Assembly: GCA_028292075.1 (NCBI GenBank)
Contig: JAQGNA010000156.1
Coordinates: 1-5,617, forward strand
Length of the DNA stretch: 5,617 nt
Source of the DNA: Rhodoferax sp.
GTDB taxonomy: Bacteria > Pseudomonadota > Gammaproteobacteria > Burkholderiales > Burkholderiaceae
Reading direction: 5' to 3'
A model generated the notes under the pieces. That model did not search any database. It was not told where the DNA came from and was given only the letters and a program-made list of their open reading frames with translations. This document shows positions 1 to 5,617 of the stretch, in pieces; position 1 is the first letter of the stretch; the number at the start of each line of letters is the position of its first letter. The position numbers were made by a program, and so were the translations under genes.

Positions 1-205
1 GCAGCGCGGACACCAGGGCGGCGCGGTCGCGGATGTCGCCTTCGACGATGCGAGGTGTCTTGCCCGTGATGCGGCCCACCCGCACCAGCGCTTCGGCCTG
101 GCTGTTGCTGAAGTTGTCGAACACCACGACCTCATGGCCGGCGTTCAGCAGTTCAACGCAGATGTGTGTGCCGATGTAGCCGGCCCCGCCTGTCACCAGA
201 ATCAT
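1..205 (-). CDS. galE: UDP-glucose 4-epimerase GalE, N-terminal part (runs off left edge)
   Basis: This is the first 68 codons of a short-chain dehydrogenase-like sugar epimerase. GalE interconverts UDP-glucose and UDP-galactose in the cytoplasm using tightly bound NAD, feeding the Leloir pathway and surface polysaccharide synthesis. The translation opens [14 protein letters not shown], with the dinucleotide-binding GGAGYIG loop at residues 6-12. An acidic residue after the second strand (VVFDNFSNS, Asp30) is typical for NAD binding, and VEGDIRD (residues 54-60) matches the adenine-contacting segment of GalE. Position-by-position resemblance to the E. coli GalE N terminus is strong. The ATG at 205-203 is preceded by GAAAGG seven bases upstream. 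The catalytic Ser/Tyr-x-x-x-Lys part lies outside the window, so a related UDP-sugar epimerase (for example of UDP-GlcNAc) cannot be fully excluded. It is transcribed away from the hydrolase gene, so the two are not in one operon. Confidence 0.93.
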   Translation of the reverse strand, partial: MILVTGGAGYIGTHICVELLNAGHEVVVFDNFSNSQAEALVRVGRITGKTPRIVEGDIRDRAALVSAL

Positions 206-212
206 AGATAAG

Positions 213-218
213 CCTTTC
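213..218 (-). promoter_or_regulatory. galE ribosome binding site
   Basis: On the minus strand the sequence GAAAGG ends seven bases before the galE ATG. It is a moderate Shine-Dalgarno match at good spacing and supports the ATG at 205-203 as the start. The surrounding stretch (about 206-245) is noticeably richer in A and T than the rest of the window, as expected of a leader or promoter region. Confidence 0.6.
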
Positions 219-367
219 GAACAACAGAAATACAAAAGAGAGATGACCGGCGTCGCCAGCCCATGGCAAAGAATTATGGCGGGAAAGCCGTTGCCCGCAC
301 CGGCCCCGCAGCAGCCGCTCGACCATGGCCATCGGCCGTTCGCAGGCTCACAATGCCGCAGGTTGGC

Positions 368-391
368 CGCCGGCCCAAGACCGGGCCGGCG
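368..391 (+). promoter_or_regulatory. Perfect GC hairpin just upstream of the hydrolase ribosome binding site
   Basis: CGCCGGCCC (368-376) and GGGCCGGCG (383-391) are exact inverted repeats, giving a 9-bp all-GC stem with a six-base loop (AAGACC). It ends seven bases before the GGAG at 399-402 that serves the ATG at 410. In RNA it would be very stable. There is no following run of T, so it is not a standard intrinsic terminator. It may limit or protect the 5' end of the hydrolase message, or it may simply reflect high GC content. Confidence 0.45.
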
Positions 392-398
392 CATGCCT

Positions 399-402
399 GG
401 AG
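399..402 (+). promoter_or_regulatory. Ribosome binding site that sets the DUF2235 gene start
   Basis: GGAG lies seven bases before the ATG at 410, and the conserved fold begins immediately after that ATG ([14 protein letters not shown]). This favours 410 over the in-frame ATGs at 263 and 353. Confidence 0.65.
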
Positions 403-409
403 TTCTGCC

Positions 410-2158
410 ATGAAGAAACAGATTGTTCTTTTCATCGACGGCACCTGGAACGAACCCTCCACGTCGGCGCCGACGCATGTGTGGACGCTGTTCCGGCTGG
501 CCCATCACGGCGGTCTGGCCGACGGCAGCATGCAGTTGCTGTACTACCTGCCCGGCGTGGGCACCGACATCGCGCAGAGCCAGCCCGGCGGCGCCGGCAT
601 GCCGTCGCATGGCCATCATGCGGCAGGGCCAACCGACCCCGCCATCCAGCGGCACGGCGAACACGCGCCGTGGCACCGGCAGGTGCTCCGCAAGCCGCTC
701 GGCGGCGGCCTCGGCGAAGGCACGGCCGAGCGCATCCGCGAGGCCTACGCCTTCCTCTGCAGCCAATACCAGGCCGGCCGTGGCGACGCCGTGTTCGTCT
801 TCGGCTTCAGCCGTGGCGCCTATGCCGTGCGCTCCCTGGCCAACTTCGTCTCGCGCATCGGCTTGCTGATGGCGGACCACTTGGCGCATGTGGCCGAGGC
901 CTACCGGCTGTACGAATCGGGCGGCGACGCGGAAGACAGCGCCTTCGCCGCCTTCGTCATGCCACTTACCGGCAGGCTGCTGCGCAGTGGCGACGACCCG
1001 GACGCGCTGCGCATCCACTTCCTCGGCGTGTGGGACACGGTGGGCGCCATGGGCCTGCCCTGGCGGCAGGACAAGTTCGAGGCGCGGCACACCGAGTTCA
1101 GCCTTTCCGCCCTGCCACCGAACACCATGACGGCGCGCCATGCCCTTGCCCTGCACGACCTGCGCCAGCGCTTTGCACCGCTGCTGTGGACCGAAGGCCC
1201 TGGCCACGGCGACCTGGTGCAGATGTGGTTCGCCGGTGGCCATGCCGACATCGGCGGGGGCCATCCTGTGGCCGATGCGGCGCTGGGCGAAAACGCGCTG
1301 CGCTGGATGATCGACGAAGCCGTCCGAAGCGGCCTGCGGATCGACGCGGGCCGGCTTGCGGCGCGCCAGGCCCCGCCCTCGCCCGACGAGGCGCCGCCAC
1401 GGCTGCACTGCGGGCTGGAGGGCAAGTTTCGCTTGTTCCCGCCGGTCGTCCGCGTTGTGCCCGGCCGCGCGCTGGCGGGCGAAGAAAACTCCTCCCAGGC
1501 CTTGCAGGTGCACCCAAGCCTGGCGTCCTATCTTCTGCGCCCGGCCGGGCAGCGGCTGCAGCTCTACCGGGGCCGGCGCAAGGTGATGGCCATGCTGCTG
1601 CAGGTGGACCAGACCGCGCTGCGCCTGCGCGTCTGGCTGGCCGCGCGAAGCGGCACGCCCGCCGTGTCAACGCCCGGCGACATGCACGGCACCGCGCCGG
1701 CGCGCGCGCTCTTCGATGCTTGCTGGGCCGGGCTGTGCACCGACGATCTGCTGCGGGCCGCAGTGGTGGTGCAGGGCATGCAGCCGGCGCCGGCGGCCAA
1801 CGGCGACGCCGTCGTCCCACCTTGCCCGATGCCATCGAAGGAAGAAGCGGCAAGGGCCATCGCGCTCTGGACGCTGGCGGCCGAAGAGCACCTGGCCTCG
1901 CGGCTCGCGCGCGAGGTGGCGGCAACGATAGCGGCCGCTGCGCGCCGGCCGCGCCAGCTGCGTGATCGCGCGCATGTGGCGGCCCACATGGCCCTGCTGC
2001 AACACGCGGGTGCCATCCAGGACGCCCTTCTCGCCAGCGTGGACCTGCTGCCGCCGCGGGCGGCGGCGCTGGCCGTGGCGGCGGTGGCCGACCTGTCCGG
2101 CAACCTGCGGCGGCAGTGGCACGAGATCGACCTGGGTCCGCTGGTCATCGGCCGTTGA
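410..2158 (+). CDS. DUF2235 alpha/beta hydrolase, Tle1-like phospholipase superfamily
   Basis: Encodes 582 residues from the ATG at 410. DUF2235 proteins are alpha/beta hydrolases; the best-known members are Tle1 phospholipase effectors of type VI secretion, while many others have no known substrate. Visible motifs, numbered from the ATG at 410: IDGTWN at 9-14 (first strand), YLPGVGTD near 46-53, LGGGLGEG at 97-104 and REAYAFL at 110-116. The nucleophile elbow [10 protein letters not shown] follows with Ser134, then [10 protein letters not shown] with Asp209 as probable acid, and [12 protein letters not shown] with His278 as probable base. VHPSL near 367-371 fits the end of the hydrolase domain. 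Roughly residues 425-582 form an Ala/Leu/Arg-rich, probably helical tail that I do not recognise. No signal peptide or obvious membrane segment is seen, so it is cytosolic or exported by a dedicated system. No VgrG, PAAR, adaptor or immunity gene adjoins it. An effector role is therefore unproven, and a housekeeping lipase or esterase role is equally open. Confidence 0.88.
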   Translation: MKKQIVLFIDGTWNEPSTSAPTHVWTLFRLAHHGGLADGSMQLLYYLPGVGTDIAQSQPGGAGMPSHGHHAAGPTDPAIQRHGEHAPWHRQVLRKPLGGGLGEGTAERIREAYAFLCSQYQAGRGDAVFVFGFSRGAYAVRSLANFVSRIGLLMADHLAHVAEAYRLYESGGDAEDSAFAAFVMPLTGRLLRSGDDPDALRIHFLGVWDTVGAMGLPWRQDKFEARHTEFSLSALPPNTMTARHALALHDLRQRFAPLLWTEGPGHGDLVQMWFAGGHADIGGGHPVADAALGENALRWMIDEAVRSGLRIDAGRLAARQAPPSPDEAPPRLHCGLEGKFRLFPPVVRVVPGRALAGEENSSQALQVHPSLASYLLRPAGQRLQLYRGRRKVMAMLLQVDQTALRLRVWLAARSGTPAVSTPGDMHGTAPARALFDACWAGLCTDDLLRAAVVVQGMQPAPAANGDAVVPPCPMPSKEEAARAIALWTLAAEEHLASRLAREVAATIAAAARRPRQLRDRAHVAAHMALLQHAGAIQDALLASVDLLPPRAAALAVAAVADLSGNLRRQWHEIDLGPLVIGR

Positions 2159-2200
2159 CACCGATGTAGCCGAGGCCGACGTGGAACCGGTGGCGCACGC

Positions 2201-4426
2201 TCAGTACGTCAGGCCGAAGCCGAACGGGTACAACGTGTCCTTGGCCGGGTAGCCGGGCACGTCGGGCTGGTTGTCGATCACCGCCTGCAGGTTGTTGGCC
2301 AGCGCGAAGGGCATGCGGCCCTGCGGCTTGAACTTGCCGCTCAGCACGTCGAGCAGCGCCGTGTTGCTGACGCCGAAGCCGGCCACGATGGCACCGGCGT
2401 TCTTCAGGCCGCTGGCATCGTCCATCACATAGGGCTGGCGGAAGTAGATGCTCAGCACCGTCTTCTTTGCGCCCACCTCGTTCATCACCGCCTGGATGTC
2501 GGCCAGCTTGGGCGAGACCTGCCACGACTGCGAAGCGGCCATGGTGCTGAAGGAGATGTTGCTGGCCTCCCAGGGGAAGGAGCCGCCGAAGTTCACGCCG
2601 TTGTCCAACCCGGTCGGGTCGGCCGCGCCATAGGGCTTGCCGGTGATGGGGCTGATGTAGGCCGGATTGGCGCCGGTGGCCGGGTCGGTGCTCTTGTACA
2701 GCGCGGTGGCCGAGCGCGGATTGGACACCTCGACGCGGATCACCGCATAGTCGGCGCCAGCGGCGCTCGGGCGCACACCGTTGACCAGGGCCTCGCCGTC
2801 GGTCACGGTGTAGCCGTATTTCTCGACGTCCGCCTTGGCCATGCCCATGGTGTAGACCTTGGCGCCCGCCTTCAACGGCAAGGTCTTGTCCTGGTTCTGC
2901 AGCAGCGTGACCGACTTGCGCTGGACTTCCATGCCCTTGGCGCGGTTGGCGTCGCTGCCGATGGCGGCAGTGGCCAGGTTGGCGTCGACATACGGGTTCT
3001 CGAACAGGCCGAGCTGAAACTGCTCCTTCAGCAGGCGTCGCGCCGCCTCGTTGACGCGCTCGATCGTCACCAGCTTGGCGTTCACCAGGTCGACGATGGT
3101 CTTCACGTTGTTGAAGCCCGACAGCGTCTCCGTGCCGCCGTTGATGGCCGTGGCCACCCGTTCCGGCACGGTCTTGTTCTCGAGGCCCCAGGCGCGGTCG
3201 TTGATGACGCCGGTGTCGGAGTTCACATAGCCCTTGAAGCCCAGCTTGCCACGCAGCAGGTCGGTCACGATCTGCTTCGAGAATGCCATGCCGGTCTGGT
3301 CATAGGTGACGCCTTCATAGGTCACGTTGATCGGCACGCCGTAGTAAGGCATGACCGCCGACACGCCGGCGTCAATGGCGGCCATGAAGGGCTTGAGGTG
3401 GTAGCCGAAATTGCCACCCGGATACACCTGCGTCTTGCCGAAGGTGTAGTGCGGATCCAGCCCCAGCTCCTGCGGACCGCCGCCGGGGAAGTGCTTCATC
3501 GTGAGCGCCACCGCCGAGCTGGGGCTGACCGAGCTGCCGTCCACCATCGGGCCTTGCAGCGTCTGCACCAGGGTGCGGATGATGTTGGCGTTCAGGTCGG
3601 CGTTCTCGGTGAAGGTTTCGTGCACGCGGTACCAACGCGGCTCGGTGGAAAGGTCCGCCATGTAGCCGTACATCCCGCGCAGGCCGATCGACTTCCATTC
3701 ATTGCCCATGGTCTGGGCGAACGTGCGCACGATGGCCATGTCGCCGGTGGTCGGAGCCTGGCCTGACTTCAACGATTCCTCGCCCAGGGCGGCTGCCGAG
3801 ATGCCGGCCTCTTTCGGGAATTCGGTGAAGGCGCCGGCCGCCTCGTTGATGCCCACGCGGGCATCCTTCTCGTAGTGGTTGCGCGCGTTCGACTTGAAGA
3901 CCGATGGAATCCCCAGCCGCGACGCTTCCGACAATTGCTGCACGGCGTTGGTGAAGTCGGCCGCCTGCAGCGGCGTCACCTGGCCCGCTGCGGGCGTGGC
4001 CGTGACCACGCTGCGCAAAATGAAGCGGCGCATCTGGTTGTCGTTGATGAAGGTCGTGGCGTTGGCGGGCGGTGCGCCGTTGACGCCTGCATTCATGGTG
4101 TCGATCAGCATGAGGCCGGCTTTTTCTTCCAGCGTCATCTGGGCCAACAGGTCGTCGATGCGCTTGTCGACGCCGAGGCGCCAGTCCTCGTAGGCGTCCA
4201 CCTTGCCGTTTCCGTTCAGGTCCTTGAACTGCTTCCCGTCGACGGTCAGGATGGCCTTGGACCGGGCACCGATCACGGGCTGGGGCAGGTCGCCACCACC
4301 GCCACCACCGCAGCCGGCGATGGTGACCGCCGCGATGCCGAACATCCCCGCCAACGAAAGCGGAAGCGGGAGTTGGCGCAGGGATCGGATCGAGCGGACG
4401 GTTTGCGTCCGAATCGTTGGCTTCAT
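2201..4426 (-). CDS. Glycoside hydrolase family 3 lipoprotein (beta-glucosidase type)
   Basis: Encodes a complete 741-residue protein. GH3 enzymes remove beta-linked glucose or related sugars from the non-reducing ends of oligosaccharides by a retaining mechanism. The N terminus has a basic region, a hydrophobic stretch (about 21-37) and a lipobox IAGC with Cys39, followed by six glycines. With no Asp at +2, an outer-membrane lipoprotein is expected. DLNGNGKVDAYE (69-80) is a textbook EF-hand-type calcium loop, followed by MTLEEKAGLM (97-106). The GH3 barrel shows MADLSTEPRWYR (256-267), KHFPGGGP (311-318) and VNSDTG with Asp404 as likely nucleophile. The alpha/beta sandwich domain follows (about 500-710) and the chain stops exactly at LYPFGFGLTY. 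There is no fibronectin III tail as in E. coli BglX. The start at 4426 has GAGGAG five bases upstream. The gene has its own promoter and an upstream LacI-type regulator. Substrate (cello-oligosaccharide, beta-1,3-glucan, xylan-derived or plant glycoside) cannot be decided. Confidence 0.93.
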   Translation of the reverse strand: MKPTIRTQTVRSIRSLRQLPLPLSLAGMFGIAAVTIAGCGGGGGGDLPQPVIGARSKAILTVDGKQFKDLNGNGKVDAYEDWRLGVDKRIDDLLAQMTLEEKAGLMLIDTMNAGVNGAPPANATTFINDNQMRRFILRSVVTATPAAGQVTPLQAADFTNAVQQLSEASRLGIPSVFKSNARNHYEKDARVGINEAAGAFTEFPKEAGISAAALGEESLKSGQAPTTGDMAIVRTFAQTMGNEWKSIGLRGMYGYMADLSTEPRWYRVHETFTENADLNANIIRTLVQTLQGPMVDGSSVSPSSAVALTMKHFPGGGPQELGLDPHYTFGKTQVYPGGNFGYHLKPFMAAIDAGVSAVMPYYGVPINVTYEGVTYDQTGMAFSKQIVTDLLRGKLGFKGYVNSDTGVINDRAWGLENKTVPERVATAINGGTETLSGFNNVKTIVDLVNAKLVTIERVNEAARRLLKEQFQLGLFENPYVDANLATAAIGSDANRAKGMEVQRKSVTLLQNQDKTLPLKAGAKVYTMGMAKADVEKYGYTVTDGEALVNGVRPSAAGADYAVIRVEVSNPRSATALYKSTDPATGANPAYISPITGKPYGAADPTGLDNGVNFGGSFPWEASNISFSTMAASQSWQVSPKLADIQAVMNEVGAKKTVLSIYFRQPYVMDDASGLKNAGAIVAGFGVSNTALLDVLSGKFKPQGRMPFALANNLQAVIDNQPDVPGYPAKDTLYPFGFGLTY
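4292..4309 (-). repeat. Two tandem 9-bp units coding the glycine run after the lipobox
   Basis: GCCACCACC occurs twice in direct tandem on the plus strand. On the coding strand it reads as six glycine codons immediately after Cys39 of the GH3 lipoprotein. It is a flexible tether between lipid anchor and enzyme. Because each unit is nine bases, slippage would add or remove three glycines without a frameshift, so length variation between strains is likely. Confidence 0.6.
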
Positions 4427-4431
4427 GGTGT

Positions 4432-4437
4432 CTCCTC
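4432..4437 (-). promoter_or_regulatory. Strong ribosome binding site of the GH3 gene
   Basis: GAGGAG on the minus strand lies five bases before the ATG at 4426-4424. It is one of the best Shine-Dalgarno matches in the window, confirms the start that includes the lipoprotein signal, and suggests efficient translation once transcribed. Confidence 0.8.
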
Positions 4438-4452
4438 AAAAAGTATGTGGCA

Positions 4453-4490
4453 ACTGCCGGGATCACAAACCACGGGTCCCAGCGGGCAGT
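4453..4490 (-). promoter_or_regulatory. Bulged hairpin in the GH3 mRNA leader
   Basis: Reading the minus strand, ACTGCC (4490-4485) pairs with GGCAGT (4458-4453). Inside it, GGGA (4480-4477) pairs with TCCC (4462-4459), leaving a four-base bulge on the 5' side and a 14-base loop. Together this makes a 10-bp interrupted stem. It would start only a few bases after the predicted transcription start and end about 15 bases before the ribosome binding site. It could stabilise the 5' end of the message. There is no T tract after it, so it is not an intrinsic terminator. Confidence 0.35.
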
Positions 4491-4500
4491 GCGGCTTGGG

Positions 4501-4530
4501 GTTATCGTAAACTTAATTGTTAACGATATC
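4501..4530. repeat. Imperfect inverted repeat linking the operator to the -10 box
   Basis: GTTATCGTAAAC (4501-4512) and GTTAACGATATC (4519-4530) are inverted copies matching at 10 of 12 positions, with six bases between them. The right copy is the core of the operator palindrome; the left copy contains the -10 hexamer. Their CG centres are 18 bases apart. The left copy may be a weaker second regulator site or a relic of operator duplication. Confidence 0.45.
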
Positions 4531-4532
4531 AA
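4504..4532 (-). promoter_or_regulatory. Sigma70-type promoter of the GH3 gene
   Basis: On the minus strand, TTGATA (4532-4527; five of six bases match the -35 consensus) is followed after exactly 17 bases by TACGAT (4509-4504; four of six match the -10 consensus). The predicted start of transcription is near 4497, giving a leader of about 70 bases before the GH3 ATG. The region is a sharp A/T-rich island (about 4501-4535) in an otherwise GC-rich window. This is the most convincing promoter here. Its -35 and spacer overlap the operator-like palindrome. Confidence 0.7.
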
Positions 4533-4534
4533 TT
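4515..4534. promoter_or_regulatory. LacI/GntR-type operator overlapping the GH3 promoter
   Basis: AATTGTTAAC|GATATCAATT is a 20-bp palindrome with eight of ten matching pairs, centred on a CG step (4524/4525) as is usual for LacI-family operators. Its core TGTTA-ACGA-TATCA (4518-4531) differs by one base from TGTTA-N4-TAACA, the pattern known for E. coli GntR/IdnR sites. The adjacent regulator belongs to the GntR-like branch. Bound repressor would cover the -35 box and spacer and so exclude RNA polymerase. Confidence 0.65.
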
Positions 4535-4596
4535 TAGGACGCAATCCATTTGGAATAGGTGCTTACCCGTGACCCACCGACCGGAGTTGCAGTTGC

Positions 4597-5617
4597 TCAG
4601 GCGCTGTCGCGCTGGATGATCTCGAAGCCGATGTCGATGCGTTCCCGCACCGTGCCGCGGCCTTCGGCCCGGTCGACGATGCAGCGCGCCGCCTCGGTGC
4701 CGATGCGTGTGCCGTCGATGCGCACGGTGGTGAGCGCCGGGTGGAGGTCACGGGCGAATGCCAGGTCGCCGTAGCCCATGACGGCCAGCTGGCCCGGCAC
4801 CTGGATGCCGGAGGCCTGGGCTTCGGTGAGCACACCAAGGGCCAGGGAGTCGGAGCTGCAGAACACGGCGTCGGGCTTCGGACCGGACCGCATCAGCGCC
4901 CGCAGCGCCTCGCGGCCACTGCCGAGCGTGGTCGGCGCCGGCACCACCTGCACCGCCGGTTCCGGCAGCCCCAGCCGTACGGCGGTTTCAACGAAGACCC
5001 GGTTGCGCAGCCGGGCGCGATCGTCGTCGCCGCCGATCACCGCCAGTTGCCGGTAGCCGCGCCCCTGCAAAAACCGGCAAGCCGATTCGGCAACGGCGGT
5101 GTGCGAGAAGCCGACCAGCATGTCGATGGGGTCTGGAGACAGGTCCCAGGTCTCGACCACGGGAATACCGGATGCGATGAGACGCTTGCGGGTCGATTCG
5201 GAATGCGCGATGCCGGTCAGGACAATGCCGTCGGGACGGCGGCCGATCACGGCGCCCAGGAGATCGTCCTCGATCGACTCGGCATAGCCGCTCTGCCCGA
5301 GCATGAGCTGGTAGCCATGCTGGCGCAGCGTCGAGGTCATTGCCTGAACTGTGTCGTTGTAAACGGGGCTGACCAGCGTGGGTATCAGAGCCGCCACGAG
5401 CCGGCTTTTGTTCGATCGCAAGCCGCCAGCAAGCAGGTTGGGGACGTAGCCGATCTCGGCAATGGCCGCCTGCACCTTGGCCAGCGTGAGAGGCGGCACC
5501 CGGTCGGGGGTGTTCACGGCCCGCGAGACCGTCATCGCTGAAACCCCTGCGACGCGGGCCACGTCGATCACCGTGACGCTGGCAGGCCGACGCCTGGTTT
5601 CGAGCGCGGCGGCGGCA
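4597..5617 (-). CDS. LacI-family transcriptional regulator, GntR-like branch (N-terminal end beyond window)
   Basis: A DNA-binding regulator whose sugar-binding-protein-like core senses a small ligand, usually a sugar or sugar acid. The reading frame stays open to the right edge. Counting from the GTG codon at 5571 (V1), the helix-turn-helix is DVARVAGVSAMTVSRAVN (3-20), and the hinge helix PNLLAGGLRS (44-53). The ligand core runs from about residue 58 to the end, with VFCSSDSLALGVL (236-248) and VMGYGDLAFARDLHPALTTV (264-283) typical of the family. In frame before V1 lie residues including RRRPASVT, typical of the normal N-terminal arm, so the real start is outside the window and the GTG is probably internal. 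Similarity in helix-turn-helix and core (for example GYQLMLGQSGY and the IDIGFE ending) points to the E. coli GntR/IdnR branch over LacI or PurR. Met13 aligns with the specificity residue Met of GntR. It probably represses the downstream GH3 gene; the effector is unknown and may be an aldonate. Confidence 0.92.
   Translation of the reverse strand, partial: AAAALETRRRPASVTVIDVARVAGVSAMTVSRAVNTPDRVPPLTLAKVQAAIAEIGYVPNLLAGGLRSNKSRLVAALIPTLVSPVYNDTVQAMTSTLRQHGYQLMLGQSGYAESIEDDLLGAVIGRRPDGIVLTGIAHSESTRKRLIASGIPVVETWDLSPDPIDMLVGFSHTAVAESACRFLQGRGYRQLAVIGGDDDRARLRNRVFVETAVRLGLPEPAVQVVPAPTTLGSGREALRALMRSGPKPDAVFCSSDSLALGVLTEAQASGIQVPGQLAVMGYGDLAFARDLHPALTTVRIDGTRIGTEAARCIVDRAEGRGTVRERIDIGFEIIQRDSA

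Larger units (their letters stand above)
206..409. other. Divergent intergenic region between galE and the DUF2235 hydrolase gene
   Basis: These 204 bases must hold the promoters for both divergent genes. On the minus strand, CATAAT at 278-273 resembles a -10 box and would give a galE leader of roughly 60 bases, but I see no convincing -35 at 16-18 bases. On the plus strand I found no good -35/-10 pair for the hydrolase gene. An in-frame ATG at 263 would extend the hydrolase by 49 residues. That extension is Ala/Arg/Pro-rich, has no good ribosome binding site, precedes the conserved fold, and covers the leader hairpin, so I treat it as non-coding. Confidence 0.6.
4427..4596. other. Intergenic control region between the LacI-type regulator and GH3 genes
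   Basis: These 170 bases contain, in the direction of GH3 transcription, a stretch after the regulator's stop codon with no recognisable terminator (about 4596-4540), then the operator and promoter, the leader hairpin and the ribosome binding site. With no terminator seen, low read-through from the regulator gene into GH3 is possible alongside the dedicated promoter. Confidence 0.6.

Noticed and set aside
238..292. TTGCCA on the minus strand (271-266) as a -35 box for galE
   Set aside because: At 16-18 bases spacing no acceptable -10 hexamer follows, and the better -10-like CATAAT lies upstream of it, so no promoter is called.
263..409. N-terminal extension of the hydrolase from the ATG at 263
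   Set aside because: The extension has no ribosome binding site or signal-peptide character and precedes the conserved first strand, which starts right after the ATG at 410.
325..1965. A 546-codon open frame on the plus strand overlapping the DUF2235 gene
   Set aside because: It is Arg/Ala/Pro-rich with no recognisable motif, typical of an out-of-frame reading of a GC-rich gene. The DUF2235 motifs all lie in the other frame.
1098..2161. Long minus-strand open frames opposite the hydrolase gene (1098-1925, 1564-2148, 1667-2161)
   Set aside because: Low-complexity composition, no ribosome binding site or domain; they mirror codon bias of the plus-strand gene.
2146..2166. Small hairpin CATCGG/CCGATG over the hydrolase stop codon as a terminator
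   Set aside because: Only six pairs with a nine-base loop and no T tract on either strand. The 42-base convergent gap has no convincing terminator.
3699..4544. Minus-strand open frame of 281 codons overlapping the GH3 5' end
   Set aside because: It is a frame-shifted reading of the GH3 N terminus and would start upstream of the GH3 promoter. The GH3 frame has the signal peptide and conserved motifs.
4741..5541. Plus-strand open frame of 266 codons opposite the LacI-type regulator
   Set aside because: Antisense shadow without domain or ribosome binding site; the opposite strand encodes a clear regulator.

Overview
The window comes from a high-GC bacterial chromosome, most likely a betaproteobacterium of the Burkholderiales and perhaps Comamonadaceae-like. 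This is an inference from base composition, the style of the LacI-type regulator and GalE, and a glycine run after the lipobox cysteine. No species can be named from the sequence alone. No tRNA, rRNA, CRISPR array, insertion sequence or attachment site was seen.

Layout: (1) positions 1-205, minus strand: the first 68 codons of a UDP-glucose 4-epimerase (GalE), running off the left edge. (2) 206-409: a 204-base divergent intergenic region with the galE ribosome binding site and, on the other side, a strong GC hairpin directly in front of the next gene's ribosome binding site. (3) 410-2158, plus strand: a DUF2235 alpha/beta hydrolase of the Tle1 phospholipase-like superfamily, 582 residues, with visible Ser, Asp and His catalytic motifs. 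(4) 2201-4426, minus strand: a complete glycoside hydrolase family 3 lipoprotein (beta-glucosidase type, 741 residues), convergent with the hydrolase gene across 42 bases. (5) 4427-4596: the GH3 control region. (6) 4597-5617, minus strand: a LacI-family regulator of the GntR-like branch, whose extreme N terminus lies beyond the right edge.

The best-supported functional unit is the right half. The LacI-type regulator lies directly upstream of the GH3 gene on the same strand. The 170 bases between them hold a good sigma70-type promoter (TTGATA, 17 bases, TACGAT) whose -35 and spacer overlap a CG-centred palindrome. That palindrome fits the TGTTA-N4-TAACA pattern known for E. coli GntR-like regulators, with one mismatch. 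The simplest model is a local sugar- or sugar-acid-responsive switch: the regulator represses a surface- or periplasm-facing glycosidase until an inducer appears. A second related half-site over the -10 and a bulged hairpin in the GH3 leader are further possible control layers. The left half (galE and the DUF2235 hydrolase) has no evident link to this unit. The hydrolase has no secretion-system or immunity gene beside it in the window.
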